Source of the DNA: an uncultured Bacilli bacterium
Lineage (GTDB): Bacteria; Bacillota_I; Bacilli_A; ML615J-28; CAG-313
Length of the DNA stretch: 20,690 bases
NCBI GenBank assembly: GCA_904502205.1
Contig: CAJGDR010000008.1
Location: 1 to 20,690 of the forward strand
Direction of reading: 5' to 3'
Notes under the pieces: generated by a model
Seen by the model: only the letters and a program-made list of their open reading frames with translations
Database searches by the model: none
What the model was told of the DNA's origin: nothing
Translations under genes and position numbers: made by a program
Shown: one piece after another, positions 7,587 to 14,575 of the stretch
Position numbering within the stretch: the first letter of the stretch is position 1
How the letters are laid out: the number at the start of each line of letters is the position of its first letter

Positions 7587-7593
7587 AATTTTG

Positions 7594-7637
7594 TTAGAAA
7601 AGCCCAATATTGGGGGGATAACTTTTCTAATTTCCTT
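7594..7637 (-). promoter_or_regulatory. Stem-loop bridging an SD-like sequence and the spoIVA start codon
   Basis: On the minus strand the order is GAAGGAAA, then TTAGAAAAG, TTATCCC, CCCAATATTGGG, CTTTTCTAA, then CAAAATT and ATG. The outer arms (7594-7602 and 7622-7630) are a perfect 9-bp inverted repeat. The inner part (7603-7614) is a 12-nt palindrome, with a 7-nt bulge on one side. Read straight, AAGGA is more than 40 nt from the ATG; with the hairpin folded out it would be about 9 nt away. The structure is seen directly; a role in translation start is inferred. Confidence 0.6.
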
Positions 7638-7682
7638 CACTCACTTTCGTCATATTTTATCCCGATATTATTATGTCAACTA

Positions 7683-7690
7683 ATTTTATG
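7683..7690 (-). promoter_or_regulatory. Candidate sigma-E-like -10 of spoIVA
   Basis: CATAAAAT on the minus strand differs from the Bacillus sigma-E -10 (CATACAAT) at one position, with a weak TTATTTT about 14 nt upstream. A TTGACA nearby (7674-7679) has only a poorly spaced TAAAAT 14 nt away. In DNA this AT-rich such matches arise by chance, so this is tentative. Confidence 0.3.
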
Positions 7691-7720
7691 AACTAATAAC
7701 TTAAAAAATAACTAATAAAT

Positions 7721-7755
7721 AAAAAAATAAAATGGAAATAAATCCATTTTATTTT
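7721..7755 (-). terminator. Intrinsic terminator of the DUF402 gene
   Basis: On the minus strand AAAATAAAATGGA and TCCATTTTATTTT form a perfect 13-bp stem (7724-7736 and 7743-7755) with a 6-nt loop and further U's. The stop codon of the DUF402 gene lies inside the first arm. Confidence 0.85.
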
Positions 7756-8279
7756 CTATTTTTGCCTTTTCTTTTAATAGTGTATAGGTCGTAATCACTA
7801 AAAACTAGTTCAGATGAGAATGGTCCTCTTTTATTATCAATCATCTCAAGTAAAATTTTTAATTGTTTTTCAATGATATTTATTAATTCTTGAGAATAAT
7901 TATAATGAATTTGGTTAAATTCAAACTCATCACGGTCTAATATTAACCGATCACCACTTGGAAATACTTTAACATCTAATTCGTAATCAATGTACTTAAT
8001 ACCTTCACTATCGACAACATAAGGTGAACTTAGATTACAGTAATAATAAATCGATCCATTTCGAAGCATACAAATTACATTAAACCAATAATCTTTGTAA
8101 AAATAACATACAGCAGGTTCTTTTGTTTTCCAACGTCTTCCATCACCATCAATAACGTTAGCATGATCATTTACTACTACAAATTCTTTTTCATTATGTC
8201 GAACAACATTAGCATTATGCCAGACACGATGTAGGTCACCATTATGTTTATAACTAATGATTTCTATTTTGTTATTCAT
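7749..8279 (-). CDS. DUF402 nucleoside tri-/diphosphatase (Ntdp, YgaC-like)
   Basis: A 176-aa cytoplasmic protein matching the Bacillus YgaC / Staphylococcus Ntdp family almost end to end. It has IEIISYKHNGDLHRVW, DGDGRRWKTKEPAVCYFYKDYWFNVICMLR, YYYCNLSSPYVVDSEGIKYIDYELDVKVFP and a C-terminal KRGPF. The central acidic and Tyr/Lys residues (D-x-E-L-D-V-K region, about residues 110-116) form the metal-dependent phosphate-binding site in this DUF402 fold. The family hydrolyses nucleoside tri- and diphosphates. ATG 8279 follows AGAGGT by 6 nt, and the longer frame adds only the SD region. It is transcribed alone, with its own promoter and terminator. Confidence 0.9.
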   Translation of the reverse strand: MNNKIEIISYKHNGDLHRVWHNANVVRHNEKEFVVVNDHANVIDGDGRRWKTKEPAVCYFYKDYWFNVICMLRNGSIYYYCNLSSPYVVDSEGIKYIDYELDVKVFPSGDRLILDRDEFEFNQIHYNYSQELINIIEKQLKILLEMIDNKRGPFSSELVFSDYDLYTIKRKGKNRK

Positions 8280-8301
8280 AATGACCTCTTTTCTCACTAT
8301 T

Positions 8302-8330
8302 ATTATACCATTTTTTGATATTTTTTTAAA
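8302..8330 (-). promoter_or_regulatory. Promoter of the DUF402 gene
   Basis: On the minus strand TTTAAA (8325-8330), a 17-nt spacer ending in TGG, and TATAAT (8302-8307). The strong extended -10 makes up for the weak -35. Confidence 0.75.
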
Positions 8331-8340
8331 GTAATATAAT

Positions 8341-8369
8341 AAAAAACACTAACCTATTGGTTAGTGTTT
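8341..8369 (-). terminator. Intrinsic terminator after fic
   Basis: On the minus strand AAACACTAACC-AATA-GGTTAGTGTTT forms a perfect 11-bp stem followed by TTTATTATATT. It lies 35 nt after the fic stop and closes the two-gene unit. Confidence 0.9.
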
Positions 8370-8403
8370 ATAATTAATAAGGTCACAAAATAATATTTAA
8401 AAA

Positions 8404-9126
8404 TTAGTTTTTATATTTATCGATTAATTCGATCATACGATCGTATTCACGATTTAATACTTTGTCTAATAATGCCATAAATGGTTCTTCAGTTTTATTA
8501 ACTTTGAATTCTTCTAAAGCATTAAAGTATCTTTCTTTAACTTTTGCTTTAAATGAAACTGGTAAATATCCAGCTGCTACTAATTGATAGTTAAGTAATA
8601 ATCTAGCAAGACGACCATTACCATCTAAGAATGGGTGAACTTTAGCAATTTGTAAGTGAGTGTAAGCAGCAAGTTCTAAATCAGTCTTTTCACCAGCGTT
8701 TAAATCATAATAGAATTTAGACATTCTATCATATACTTTTAAATAACTGCATGGTGTATGATTACTTCCTTTAATTTTAATATCAACGTTACGATATAAT
8801 CCACCAGGTTGAAGACCATTCATTAATTTTTCATGAATGTCTTTAACATATTCTTCAGTAAGTGGTTTCTTTGATTTAGCATCTTCTAACACTTCTTGGA
8901 AAGTTACATAGTTGTTATAAATTGTACGGTCTTGGATTAAGTCACCGCTAAATTTACTTCCTTTAACAACTTGAATTACTTGTGCAAGAGTAACTCTTTC
9001 ACCTTCAAATGAAGATGAGTTTTTAGTGAATACATGTGCAAAATTTTCATTGTATGCTTCTAATTCTTCAACAGGTACAACACCAATATTTTGTAAAACA
9101 TATTCTTTTTTTTCTAATAAATTCAT
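8404..9126 (-). CDS. Fic-domain protein (probable AMP/nucleotide transferase) with N-terminal inhibitory motif
   Basis: A 240-aa protein with an intact Fic active site, HPFLDGNGR at 164-172 (His164 the catalytic base). GLYRNVDIKI and the target-binding flap SNHTPCS lie before it. Fic enzymes usually transfer AMP or another nucleotide phosphate to a hydroxyl side chain. At 37-42 the sequence SSSFEG fits the inhibitory motif (S/T)xxxE(G/N), with Glu41 expected to block the ATP gamma-phosphate site. This is the class II layout, in which the inhibitory helix is part of the same chain and no separate antitoxin is needed. GGAGAGG precedes ATG 9126. The gene starts 14 nt after the 199-aa gene upstream and is followed by a terminator. 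The target is unknown. Confidence 0.93.
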   Translation of the reverse strand: MNLLEKKEYVLQNIGVVPVEELEAYNENFAHVFTKNSSSFEGERVTLAQVIQVVKGSKFSGDLIQDRTIYNNYVTFQEVLEDAKSKKPLTEEYVKDIHEKLMNGLQPGGLYRNVDIKIKGSNHTPCSYLKVYDRMSKFYYDLNAGEKTDLELAAYTHLQIAKVHPFLDGNGRLARLLLNYQLVAAGYLPVSFKAKVKERYFNALEEFKVNKTEEPFMALLDKVLNREYDRMIELIDKYKN

Positions 9127-9140
9127 AATAATCCTCTCCT

Positions 9141-9740
9141 TTATTTTTTAAGTGTTTTAAACGGTAGGTTGCCTACTATTTCTTCATCCATGATGATACA
9201 TTTATCTAGTTGAGGAAATTCTGTAATATAATCAACTTTTTGATAATTTGCTATTTTATTAACTTTATGTTCATTCATTATAATTTGTATTTCATCATCT
9301 AGTAATTTAATTTTTTTATCTACATCAATATTATATGTGACTTTATTATAATTAACTTGAATATAATTACCAACAAAACAAATACTAAATTGTAATTTAC
9401 GATTGACTTTGAATGTTTCCAAATATTTTTCCATTTTTGAAGACATATTTTCATAACTCAACAATAAATTTTTAATATCGTTGTATAAATTTTTCATTTC
9501 AGGATTTAATTGATGTAAAAAGTTTATAAATGTAGGTTCAATAATAGTCAATTTAGAAGGTTTTTTTACTATTCTTTTAGTTTGTTCATCGTTTTTATCT
9601 TCTAATTCGATGTCGGTATTTCGTGCATATAAATCATCGAAAGTTTCAACATCACAAAATAATGGACGATAAGTCTTACTCTTACTAAATAAACTATTAA
9701 ATCTTTCATGATTTAATGATTTATTTTGTTTTCTTTTCAT
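9141..9740 (-). CDS. Unrecognised 199-aa protein, co-transcribed with fic
   Basis: I do not recognise a family. The protein is basic at the start (MKRKQNK) with a polar, probably flexible N-terminal third (to about residue 65). A helical, possibly coiled-coil stretch follows at about 75-110 (NFLHQLNPEMKNLYNDIKNL...). Then come short beta-like segments (LQFSICFVGNYIQVNYNKVTYNIDV, 117-140) and a helix. It has no signal peptide and no membrane segment. A strong GGGAGG SD and its own promoter support it as real. It heads a two-gene unit with fic, so it could be a partner or target of Fic, but adjacency is the only evidence. It shows no antitoxin-type (S/T)xxxE(G/N) helix. Confidence 0.8.
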   Translation of the reverse strand: MKRKQNKSLNHERFNSLFSKSKTYRPLFCDVETFDDLYARNTDIELEDKNDEQTKRIVKKPSKLTIIEPTFINFLHQLNPEMKNLYNDIKNLLLSYENMSSKMEKYLETFKVNRKLQFSICFVGNYIQVNYNKVTYNIDVDKKIKLLDDEIQIIMNEHKVNKIANYQKVDYITEFPQLDKCIIMDEEIVGNLPFKTLKK

Positions 9741-9760
9741 AATAAAAACCTCCCACTTAT

Positions 9761-9790
9761 ATTATAACATTTTCTATTTACTTTTTGCAA
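9761..9790 (-). promoter_or_regulatory. Promoter of the 199-aa gene and fic
   Basis: On the minus strand TTGCAA (9785-9790), an 18-nt spacer ending in TGT, and TATAAT (9761-9766), an extended -10. It sits in the 57-nt gap after mutS2. I see no terminator there, so mutS2 transcripts may also read through. Confidence 0.75.
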
Positions 9791-9797
9791 GAAAATA

Positions 9798-12134
9798 TTA
9801 CTTTAAAGTTACAACTGTTGATCCCATACCACCTTCACCTTGTCCTCCATAGCGATATGATTCAACTAATTTATGATTTTTCAAGTAATTTTGTACTAAA
9901 TTTCTAATAGTTCCAGTACCATATCCATGAATTATCGTAAATTGTTTAAGTCCTGCAAGAAGTGCATCATCAAAATATTTATCAAGTTTTTCTTTAGCAT
10001 CTTCATATCTTTCACCACGAAGATCAAGTGATAAACTAACTTGAGCTTTAGAAACAATGCTTCTTGTGACATTGATTTTTGGTTTAGGTGTATCTTTCTT
10101 ATCAACTAACTCTAATTCATTTGAATCCATTTTAATAACAAAGTTACCAAAGTTTACATTAAAACTTCCATTTTTTAACTTTTTAACAATTACACCATAT
10201 TGATCGTAATCTTTAGAATAAACATCATCACCTTCTTCAAGTGGTCTTGTGTTTATTTTCTTTTGTTCTTTTTTAGGACGATTTGTTTTAACTTGAATAT
10301 CATCAACCATTTTTTGTAAAGCAATAGCTTCATGAAGTTTTAAATTATTAGATTTTTGACTTTTGATTTCATCAAGTAAATCTAAAGCATCATTTTTAAT
10401 TTTAGCAACTTCTTCTAATGCAGATTCATGAATTTTATTTAAGATATTTTCTTTATCTTTTTCTAATGTTTTGATTTTATTTTCTAATTCTTTATTTAAT
10501 TTTAAATATTCAGACTTTTCAAGGCTAGTTTCTTGTAGTTTTTCATCTAACTTTGTAGATGTATATTCTAATTTTTTAATTAACTCAGATACATCGTTAC
10601 TGTTTTCGATAGTTCTAATGCGTGCATTATCAATAATTTCTCTTTTTAAACCAAGTTTCGAAGCTATTTCAAAAGCATTAGATGAACCAGGAATTCCTAA
10701 TTTTAGATGATATGTTGGTGATAAAGTATCACGATTAAATTCCATTGACGCATTTACGATTAAGTTAGATGAGTAAGCATATGTTTTTAATTCGGAATAG
10801 TGCGTAGTAGTAATAAAACTAATTTTGTTATTAACTAAATATTCTAAAATCGCAATTGCAAGATTAGAACCTTCAGTAGGATCAGTTCCGCCACCAATTT
10901 CATCAAATAAAACTAATGAATTAGGTGTTACATTTTCAATAATGTTAACAATATTTGTCATATGAGCAGAAAATGTTGATAGATTTGACTCTATACTTTG
11001 ATCATCACCAATATCACAGAATACATTATCATAAATCATTACATTACTTTTCTTTGATGCCGGTATTAATAAACCATATTTTGTCATTAAAGTTAATAAT
11101 CCAACTGTTTTTAATAATACAGTTTTACCACCCGTATTTGGACCAGTAATAACAATTCCTTGATATTTATCAAAAGAAATATTATTAGGGATTACTTTTT
11201 TTACTTTTAGTAAAGGATGTCTTGCATCTATTAAATCTAAAATTAGATTATTATTAATACTTGGTCTTTCAGCATTATGTTTTTTAGCAAGCATCGCTTT
11301 AGCAAACATTAAATCGATATTAACGATTATACTATAATTTTCTAAAAGGATTGTTGCTTCATTACCAATATCTTTACTTAAAAATCTTAAAATTCTTTCA
11401 ACTTCAATTTTTTCTTCTTGAATAAGTTCAGCTTTTTTGGCCGTTAACTCTACTATTTGTTGTGGTTCGATATAAACTGTTTGTTGACTACCAGAAACAT
11501 CTAATAAGTTTCCTTTAAAACTGTTCTTATATTCTGCTCTAACAGGTAAAACATAATGACCATCACGGATTGAAATTGTATTTTGTGATAGTTTTGCAGC
11601 TTCTTTACCTAATATTTCTTGTAATTTTTGTTTGATTCTAGCATCTATTGTATGTAGTCTATGGCGAATACTTGCAAGTTGTTGAGTTGCATTATCTAAA
11701 ACTTCACCATCATCACCTATACTTTTCTTCAAACTACTATATAAGTACTCATTAATATATAAATTATTAACGTATTCTTCATAATGTATAGTATTAATAT
11801 TTTCTTTTTTCAAAGAGTTTAAAAATAAACTATTATGTTTGATAGTATTATATAATTTTATTGTTAAATATAATTCTTCACCTGATAAAGTGCTTCCTTT
11901 TTCTGCAAGTTTAACACAAGTTTCGTATTCTTCAGAAATCATAATTGGTGCACGATCCATACGTTCAACAATTTGTAAAGCTTCATCTACTTTATCAAGT
12001 TCATTGTTTAAATACAATAAATCTGTACTTGGTTTTAAATTATCGACAATTTTTTTAGTTTTTTCGATAATACAAATGTCTTTTAAATTATCTAAGATTA
12101 TATCTATTTCTAATTTTTTCTCAAATTTGTTCAT
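9798..12134 (-). CDS. mutS2: Endonuclease/ribosome-rescue ATPase MutS2
   Basis: A 778-aa protein, full length for MutS2. The N-terminal MutS core and clamp helices lead to Walker A GPNTGGKT at about residues 330-337. LFDEIGGGTDPTEGSNLA (Walker B and signature) and TTHYSELKTYAYS follow. A long charged coiled coil comes next (about 500-620), then a C-terminal Smr domain from about 700 (LDLRGERYEDAKEKL....IIHGYGTGTIR). MutS2 lacks the mismatch-binding domain of MutS. It has been linked to suppressing recombination and, in Bacillus, to splitting collided ribosomes. ATG 12134 follows AGAGGT, and the longer frame only adds the SD. It is divergent from rnhC; the two genes are near neighbours in many Firmicutes. 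Its own promoter in the AT-rich gap is unclear. Confidence 0.97.
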   Translation of the reverse strand: MNKFEKKLEIDIILDNLKDICIIEKTKKIVDNLKPSTDLLYLNNELDKVDEALQIVERMDRAPIMISEEYETCVKLAEKGSTLSGEELYLTIKLYNTIKHNSLFLNSLKKENINTIHYEEYVNNLYINEYLYSSLKKSIGDDGEVLDNATQQLASIRHRLHTIDARIKQKLQEILGKEAAKLSQNTISIRDGHYVLPVRAEYKNSFKGNLLDVSGSQQTVYIEPQQIVELTAKKAELIQEEKIEVERILRFLSKDIGNEATILLENYSIIVNIDLMFAKAMLAKKHNAERPSINNNLILDLIDARHPLLKVKKVIPNNISFDKYQGIVITGPNTGGKTVLLKTVGLLTLMTKYGLLIPASKKSNVMIYDNVFCDIGDDQSIESNLSTFSAHMTNIVNIIENVTPNSLVLFDEIGGGTDPTEGSNLAIAILEYLVNNKISFITTTHYSELKTYAYSSNLIVNASMEFNRDTLSPTYHLKLGIPGSSNAFEIASKLGLKREIIDNARIRTIENSNDVSELIKKLEYTSTKLDEKLQETSLEKSEYLKLNKELENKIKTLEKDKENILNKIHESALEEVAKIKNDALDLLDEIKSQKSNNLKLHEAIALQKMVDDIQVKTNRPKKEQKKINTRPLEEGDDVYSKDYDQYGVIVKKLKNGSFNVNFGNFVIKMDSNELELVDKKDTPKPKINVTRSIVSKAQVSLSLDLRGERYEDAKEKLDKYFDDALLAGLKQFTIIHGYGTGTIRNLVQNYLKNHKLVESYRYGGQGEGGMGSTVVTLK

Positions 12135-12170
12135 TTTTTTACCTCTTTGCATAAAAAAATTTTATAAATA

Positions 12171-12179
12171 TGTTATAAT
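12171..12179 (+). promoter_or_regulatory. Extended -10 promoter of rnhC
   Basis: TG-T-TATAAT, 31 nt before the rnhC ATG. No good -35 hexamer is present, but the TG extension is expected to compensate. The gap is only 76 nt and must also hold the mutS2 promoter. Confidence 0.55.
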
Positions 12180-12210
12180 ATAGTGTACTTTTAAAAATAG
12201 GAGGAATAAT

Positions 12211-13155
12211 ATGAGTCATACAATCAATGCTACTGCCGCTCAAATCAAAGAAATGCTAGAATATTATGATGGTTACCTAATAAAAGGCGAAAATACTCAT
12301 ACTATTGCAAGAGCCAAAATGGAAAATGTTAGTGTAACATTTTACACAACAAATACTGTACTATTCCAAGGAAAATCCGAAGATGGAGAATACAATATTT
12401 GGGCAAAAAAATTTAATCTACCTATTGAAAAAGAAGCAGAATCTAATTACGCTATGTATCAAACAATGAGTGCAATAGGATGTGATGAAGTTGGTACTGG
12501 TGACTACTTCGGTCCAATTGTTGTTTGTAGTTGTTACGTACGTAGTGATCAAATTGAAACACTTAAACGTTTAGGCGTTAAAGATTCTAAATTATTAATG
12601 GATGATGTTATTATTGATTTAGCCTTAAAACTTAAAAATATTGTAACATGTTCTATTTTAGTATTATCCCCAGAGAAATTTAACTCATTACATAAAACTG
12701 AAGATGACAACATGAACTTTATTAAAGCTTGTTTACACAATAATGCTATTAATAGTATACTAAAAAAACTTAATAATGTAAAGCCTGAAGCTATATTAAT
12801 TGATGAATTTACTCCAAAAGAGAAATATCTTCATTATCTACGTAAACTTCAAAATGTTGAAAAAGATGTTATTCTTATTCCAAAAGGCGAAAGAGTTCAC
12901 GTAAGTATTGCAGCGGCATCAATTTTAGCTCGTGCAGCGTTCCTAAAAGAAATGCATGAACTTTCAAAAGAAGTTAAAGTTGAACTTCTAAAAGGAGCTG
13001 GAGGTGCAGTTGACCGTCAAGCTGTCGGCATCATTAAATCATATGGATTTAACATTCTAAACCATATTGCTAAAAAGAAATTTGCAAATACACAACGTAT
13101 TATTGAATACGCAAAAAACAATAATATCAAATTAAAAGACTATAATGAAGAATAA
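12211..13155 (+). CDS. rnhC: Ribonuclease HIII
   Basis: A 314-aa RNase HIII. Residues 1-80 form the N-terminal substrate-binding (TBP-like, DUF3378) domain that sets HIII apart from HII. The catalytic RNase H fold starts at 88 with AIGCDEVGTGDYFGPIVV, where Asp92 and Glu93 are metal ligands. GVKDSKLL follows, then LIDEF with Asp198, and the conserved HVSIAAASILARA. It degrades the RNA strand of RNA-DNA hybrids in the cytoplasm. AGGAGG lies 6 nt before ATG 12211. It is one of only two plus-strand genes in the window and ends in a strong terminator shared with the convergent rluD operon. Confidence 0.96.
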   Translation: MSHTINATAAQIKEMLEYYDGYLIKGENTHTIARAKMENVSVTFYTTNTVLFQGKSEDGEYNIWAKKFNLPIEKEAESNYAMYQTMSAIGCDEVGTGDYFGPIVVCSCYVRSDQIETLKRLGVKDSKLLMDDVIIDLALKLKNIVTCSILVLSPEKFNSLHKTEDDNMNFIKACLHNNAINSILKKLNNVKPEAILIDEFTPKEKYLHYLRKLQNVEKDVILIPKGERVHVSIAAASILARAAFLKEMHELSKEVKVELLKGAGGAVDRQAVGIIKSYGFNILNHIAKKKFANTQRIIEYAKNNNIKLKDYNEE

Positions 13156-13182
13156 GCACTCAAATGAGTGCTTATTTTTTTA
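13151..13182. terminator. Terminator between rnhC and the hisS-rluD operon
   Basis: AATAAGCACTC-AAAT-GAGTGCTTATT (arms 13151-13161 and 13166-13176), followed on the plus strand by T's to 13181, is a strong terminator for rnhC. Read on the minus strand the hairpin has only a broken U-tract (CTTATTCTTC), so termination of rluD there is likely but weaker. Confidence 0.88.
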
Positions 13183-14068
13183 ATTCTTCGATCATTTCTA
13201 AAAAGAAATCTGGAAGTTCTGATGTAAATTCCATATATTCATTAGTTCTAGGATGTTTAAAACCTAAAGTTTTAGCATGTAAATATTGTCCATATTCACC
13301 AATAACTTTTTTTGGTCCATATAATGGATCCCCTAAAACTGGATGTCCAATATATGCCATATGAACTCTGATTTGATGAGTTCTTCCAGTTTCTAATTTT
13401 AATTCAAGTAATGTATATTCTCCAAATCGTTCTAAAACTTTAAATGTTGTAACTGATTCTTTACCACCTTTAACAACAGCCATTTTCAAACGATTTTGTG
13501 GATCTCGTGCAATTGGAGCTTCAATCTTTCCAAAATTGTGATCAAAGTTACCATATACAATTGCAATATATTTTCTAGTTGATGTTTTGGCTTTTAATTG
13601 TTCTGCAATTGAGTTATGAGCAAAGTCATTTTTGCAAGCAACAAGTAATCCTGAAGTATCTTTATCAATTCTATGAACAATTCCTGGTCTAATTTCACCA
13701 TTTATAGATGATAAATCAGTACAATGATACATCAAAGCATTAACTAATGTATCGTTGTAATGTCCATTAGCTGGATGAACGACCATACCTGTTGGTTTAT
13801 TGACAACAATTACATCCGAATCTTCGTAAACTACGTCTAATTCAATGTTTTGTTTTTCAATTTTAGCTTCTACTGCATCTGGAACTTCAAATTCAACAGT
13901 ATCACCAGAATTAATATTTAAGCTACTTTTAGCAACTTTACCATTTACTAAAACTTCTGATTCTTCAAAATATTTTTGAACTTCACTTCTACTTTTGTCC
14001 ATATTAACAGCAATAAATTTATCAACACGAATAGGACCTTCTTGACAAATTAACACAATTTTATTCAT
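13172..14068 (-). CDS. RluD-family 23S rRNA pseudouridine synthase (YlyB-like)
   Basis: A 298-aa protein. An N-terminal S4-type RNA-binding domain (about 12-60: IRVDKFIAVNMDKSRSEVQKYFEESEVLVNGK) leads to a RluA/RluD catalytic domain. NKPTGMVVHPA is at 90-100 and HRIDKDTSGLL at 132-142, with Asp135 the catalytic nucleophile. LETGRTHQIRVHMAYIGHPVLGDPLYG lies later. The family converts uridines in large-subunit rRNA to pseudouridine; the exact positions cannot be inferred. It overlaps the end of lspA by 8 nt, and its GAGG SD lies inside lspA. The lspA-ylyB pairing is typical of Firmicutes. It is the last gene of the T-box operon. Confidence 0.94.
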   Translation of the reverse strand: MNKIVLICQEGPIRVDKFIAVNMDKSRSEVQKYFEESEVLVNGKVAKSSLNINSGDTVEFEVPDAVEAKIEKQNIELDVVYEDSDVIVVNKPTGMVVHPANGHYNDTLVNALMYHCTDLSSINGEIRPGIVHRIDKDTSGLLVACKNDFAHNSIAEQLKAKTSTRKYIAIVYGNFDHNFGKIEAPIARDPQNRLKMAVVKGGKESVTTFKVLERFGEYTLLELKLETGRTHQIRVHMAYIGHPVLGDPLYGPKKVIGEYGQYLHAKTLGFKHPRTNEYMEFTSELPDFFLEMIEELKK

Positions 14069-14567
14069 CGATTTTTTCCTCTTTGTTTGATTTAAATTTT
14101 AGACTCAGTGGATCTTTTTGTTCAAAAAACAATAAAAATACAGCCATCATTATAACACCAACTGTTAAATAACAATCAGCAATATTAAATATTGCAAAGT
14201 TCATAAACTCTAAATCAATAAAGTCATAAACTTTGTAACCATTAAACATACGATCAATCATATTACCTATACAACCACTTAAAATCAATACAAGCGATAT
14301 ACTATAAAGTGGTCTTCTTTTTAATGAAAAATCTTTCATAAAATAAGATATTACAATTGTTGATATAATACTTATACTTAATAAAATCCATGAATGATCA
14401 TTTAATATACTGAATGCAGCACCGGTATTATAAACACCATATAATCTAAAGAAACCATCAACAACAGGAACAGCTTTATGCAAACCAATTGTTGTGAAAA
14501 TAACATACTTTGATATTTGGTCTAATAAAACAAGCATTACAGTTAATAAAATACCGTATATTATCAT
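14061..14567 (-). CDS. lspA: Lipoprotein signal peptidase (signal peptidase II)
   Basis: A 168-aa, four-membrane-segment aspartic peptidase that cuts the signal peptide of lipidated prolipoproteins. All family landmarks are present: LLDQISKY at 14-21, YNTGAAFS at 46-53, GNMIDR at 101-106 (Asp105) and FNIAD at 127-131 (Asp131), the catalytic pair. ATG 14567 is chosen because AGGAGG lies 4 nt upstream and the family starts there; the longer open frame would add 32 residues encoded by the preceding gene's tail. It is 8 nt downstream of the unknown membrane-protein gene, and rluD overlaps its 3' end. Confidence 0.96.
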   Translation of the reverse strand: MIIYGILLTVMLVLLDQISKYVIFTTIGLHKAVPVVDGFFRLYGVYNTGAAFSILNDHSWILLSISIISTIVISYFMKDFSLKRRPLYSISLVLILSGCIGNMIDRMFNGYKVYDFIDLEFMNFAIFNIADCYLTVGVIMMAVFLLFFEQKDPLSLKFKSNKEEKIDE

Positions 14568-14575
14568 ACTGCCTC

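Noticed and set aside
8404..9740. Classical toxin-antitoxin pair (199-aa antitoxin plus Fic toxin)
   Set aside because: The Fic protein already holds its own inhibitory motif, and the partner has no such motif and is too large for a VbhA/FicA-type antitoxin.
12135..12210. Minus-strand mutS2 promoter in the divergent gap
   Set aside because: Several overlapping TATA-like boxes exist, but none has a convincing -35 partner or TG extension, so I did not annotate one.
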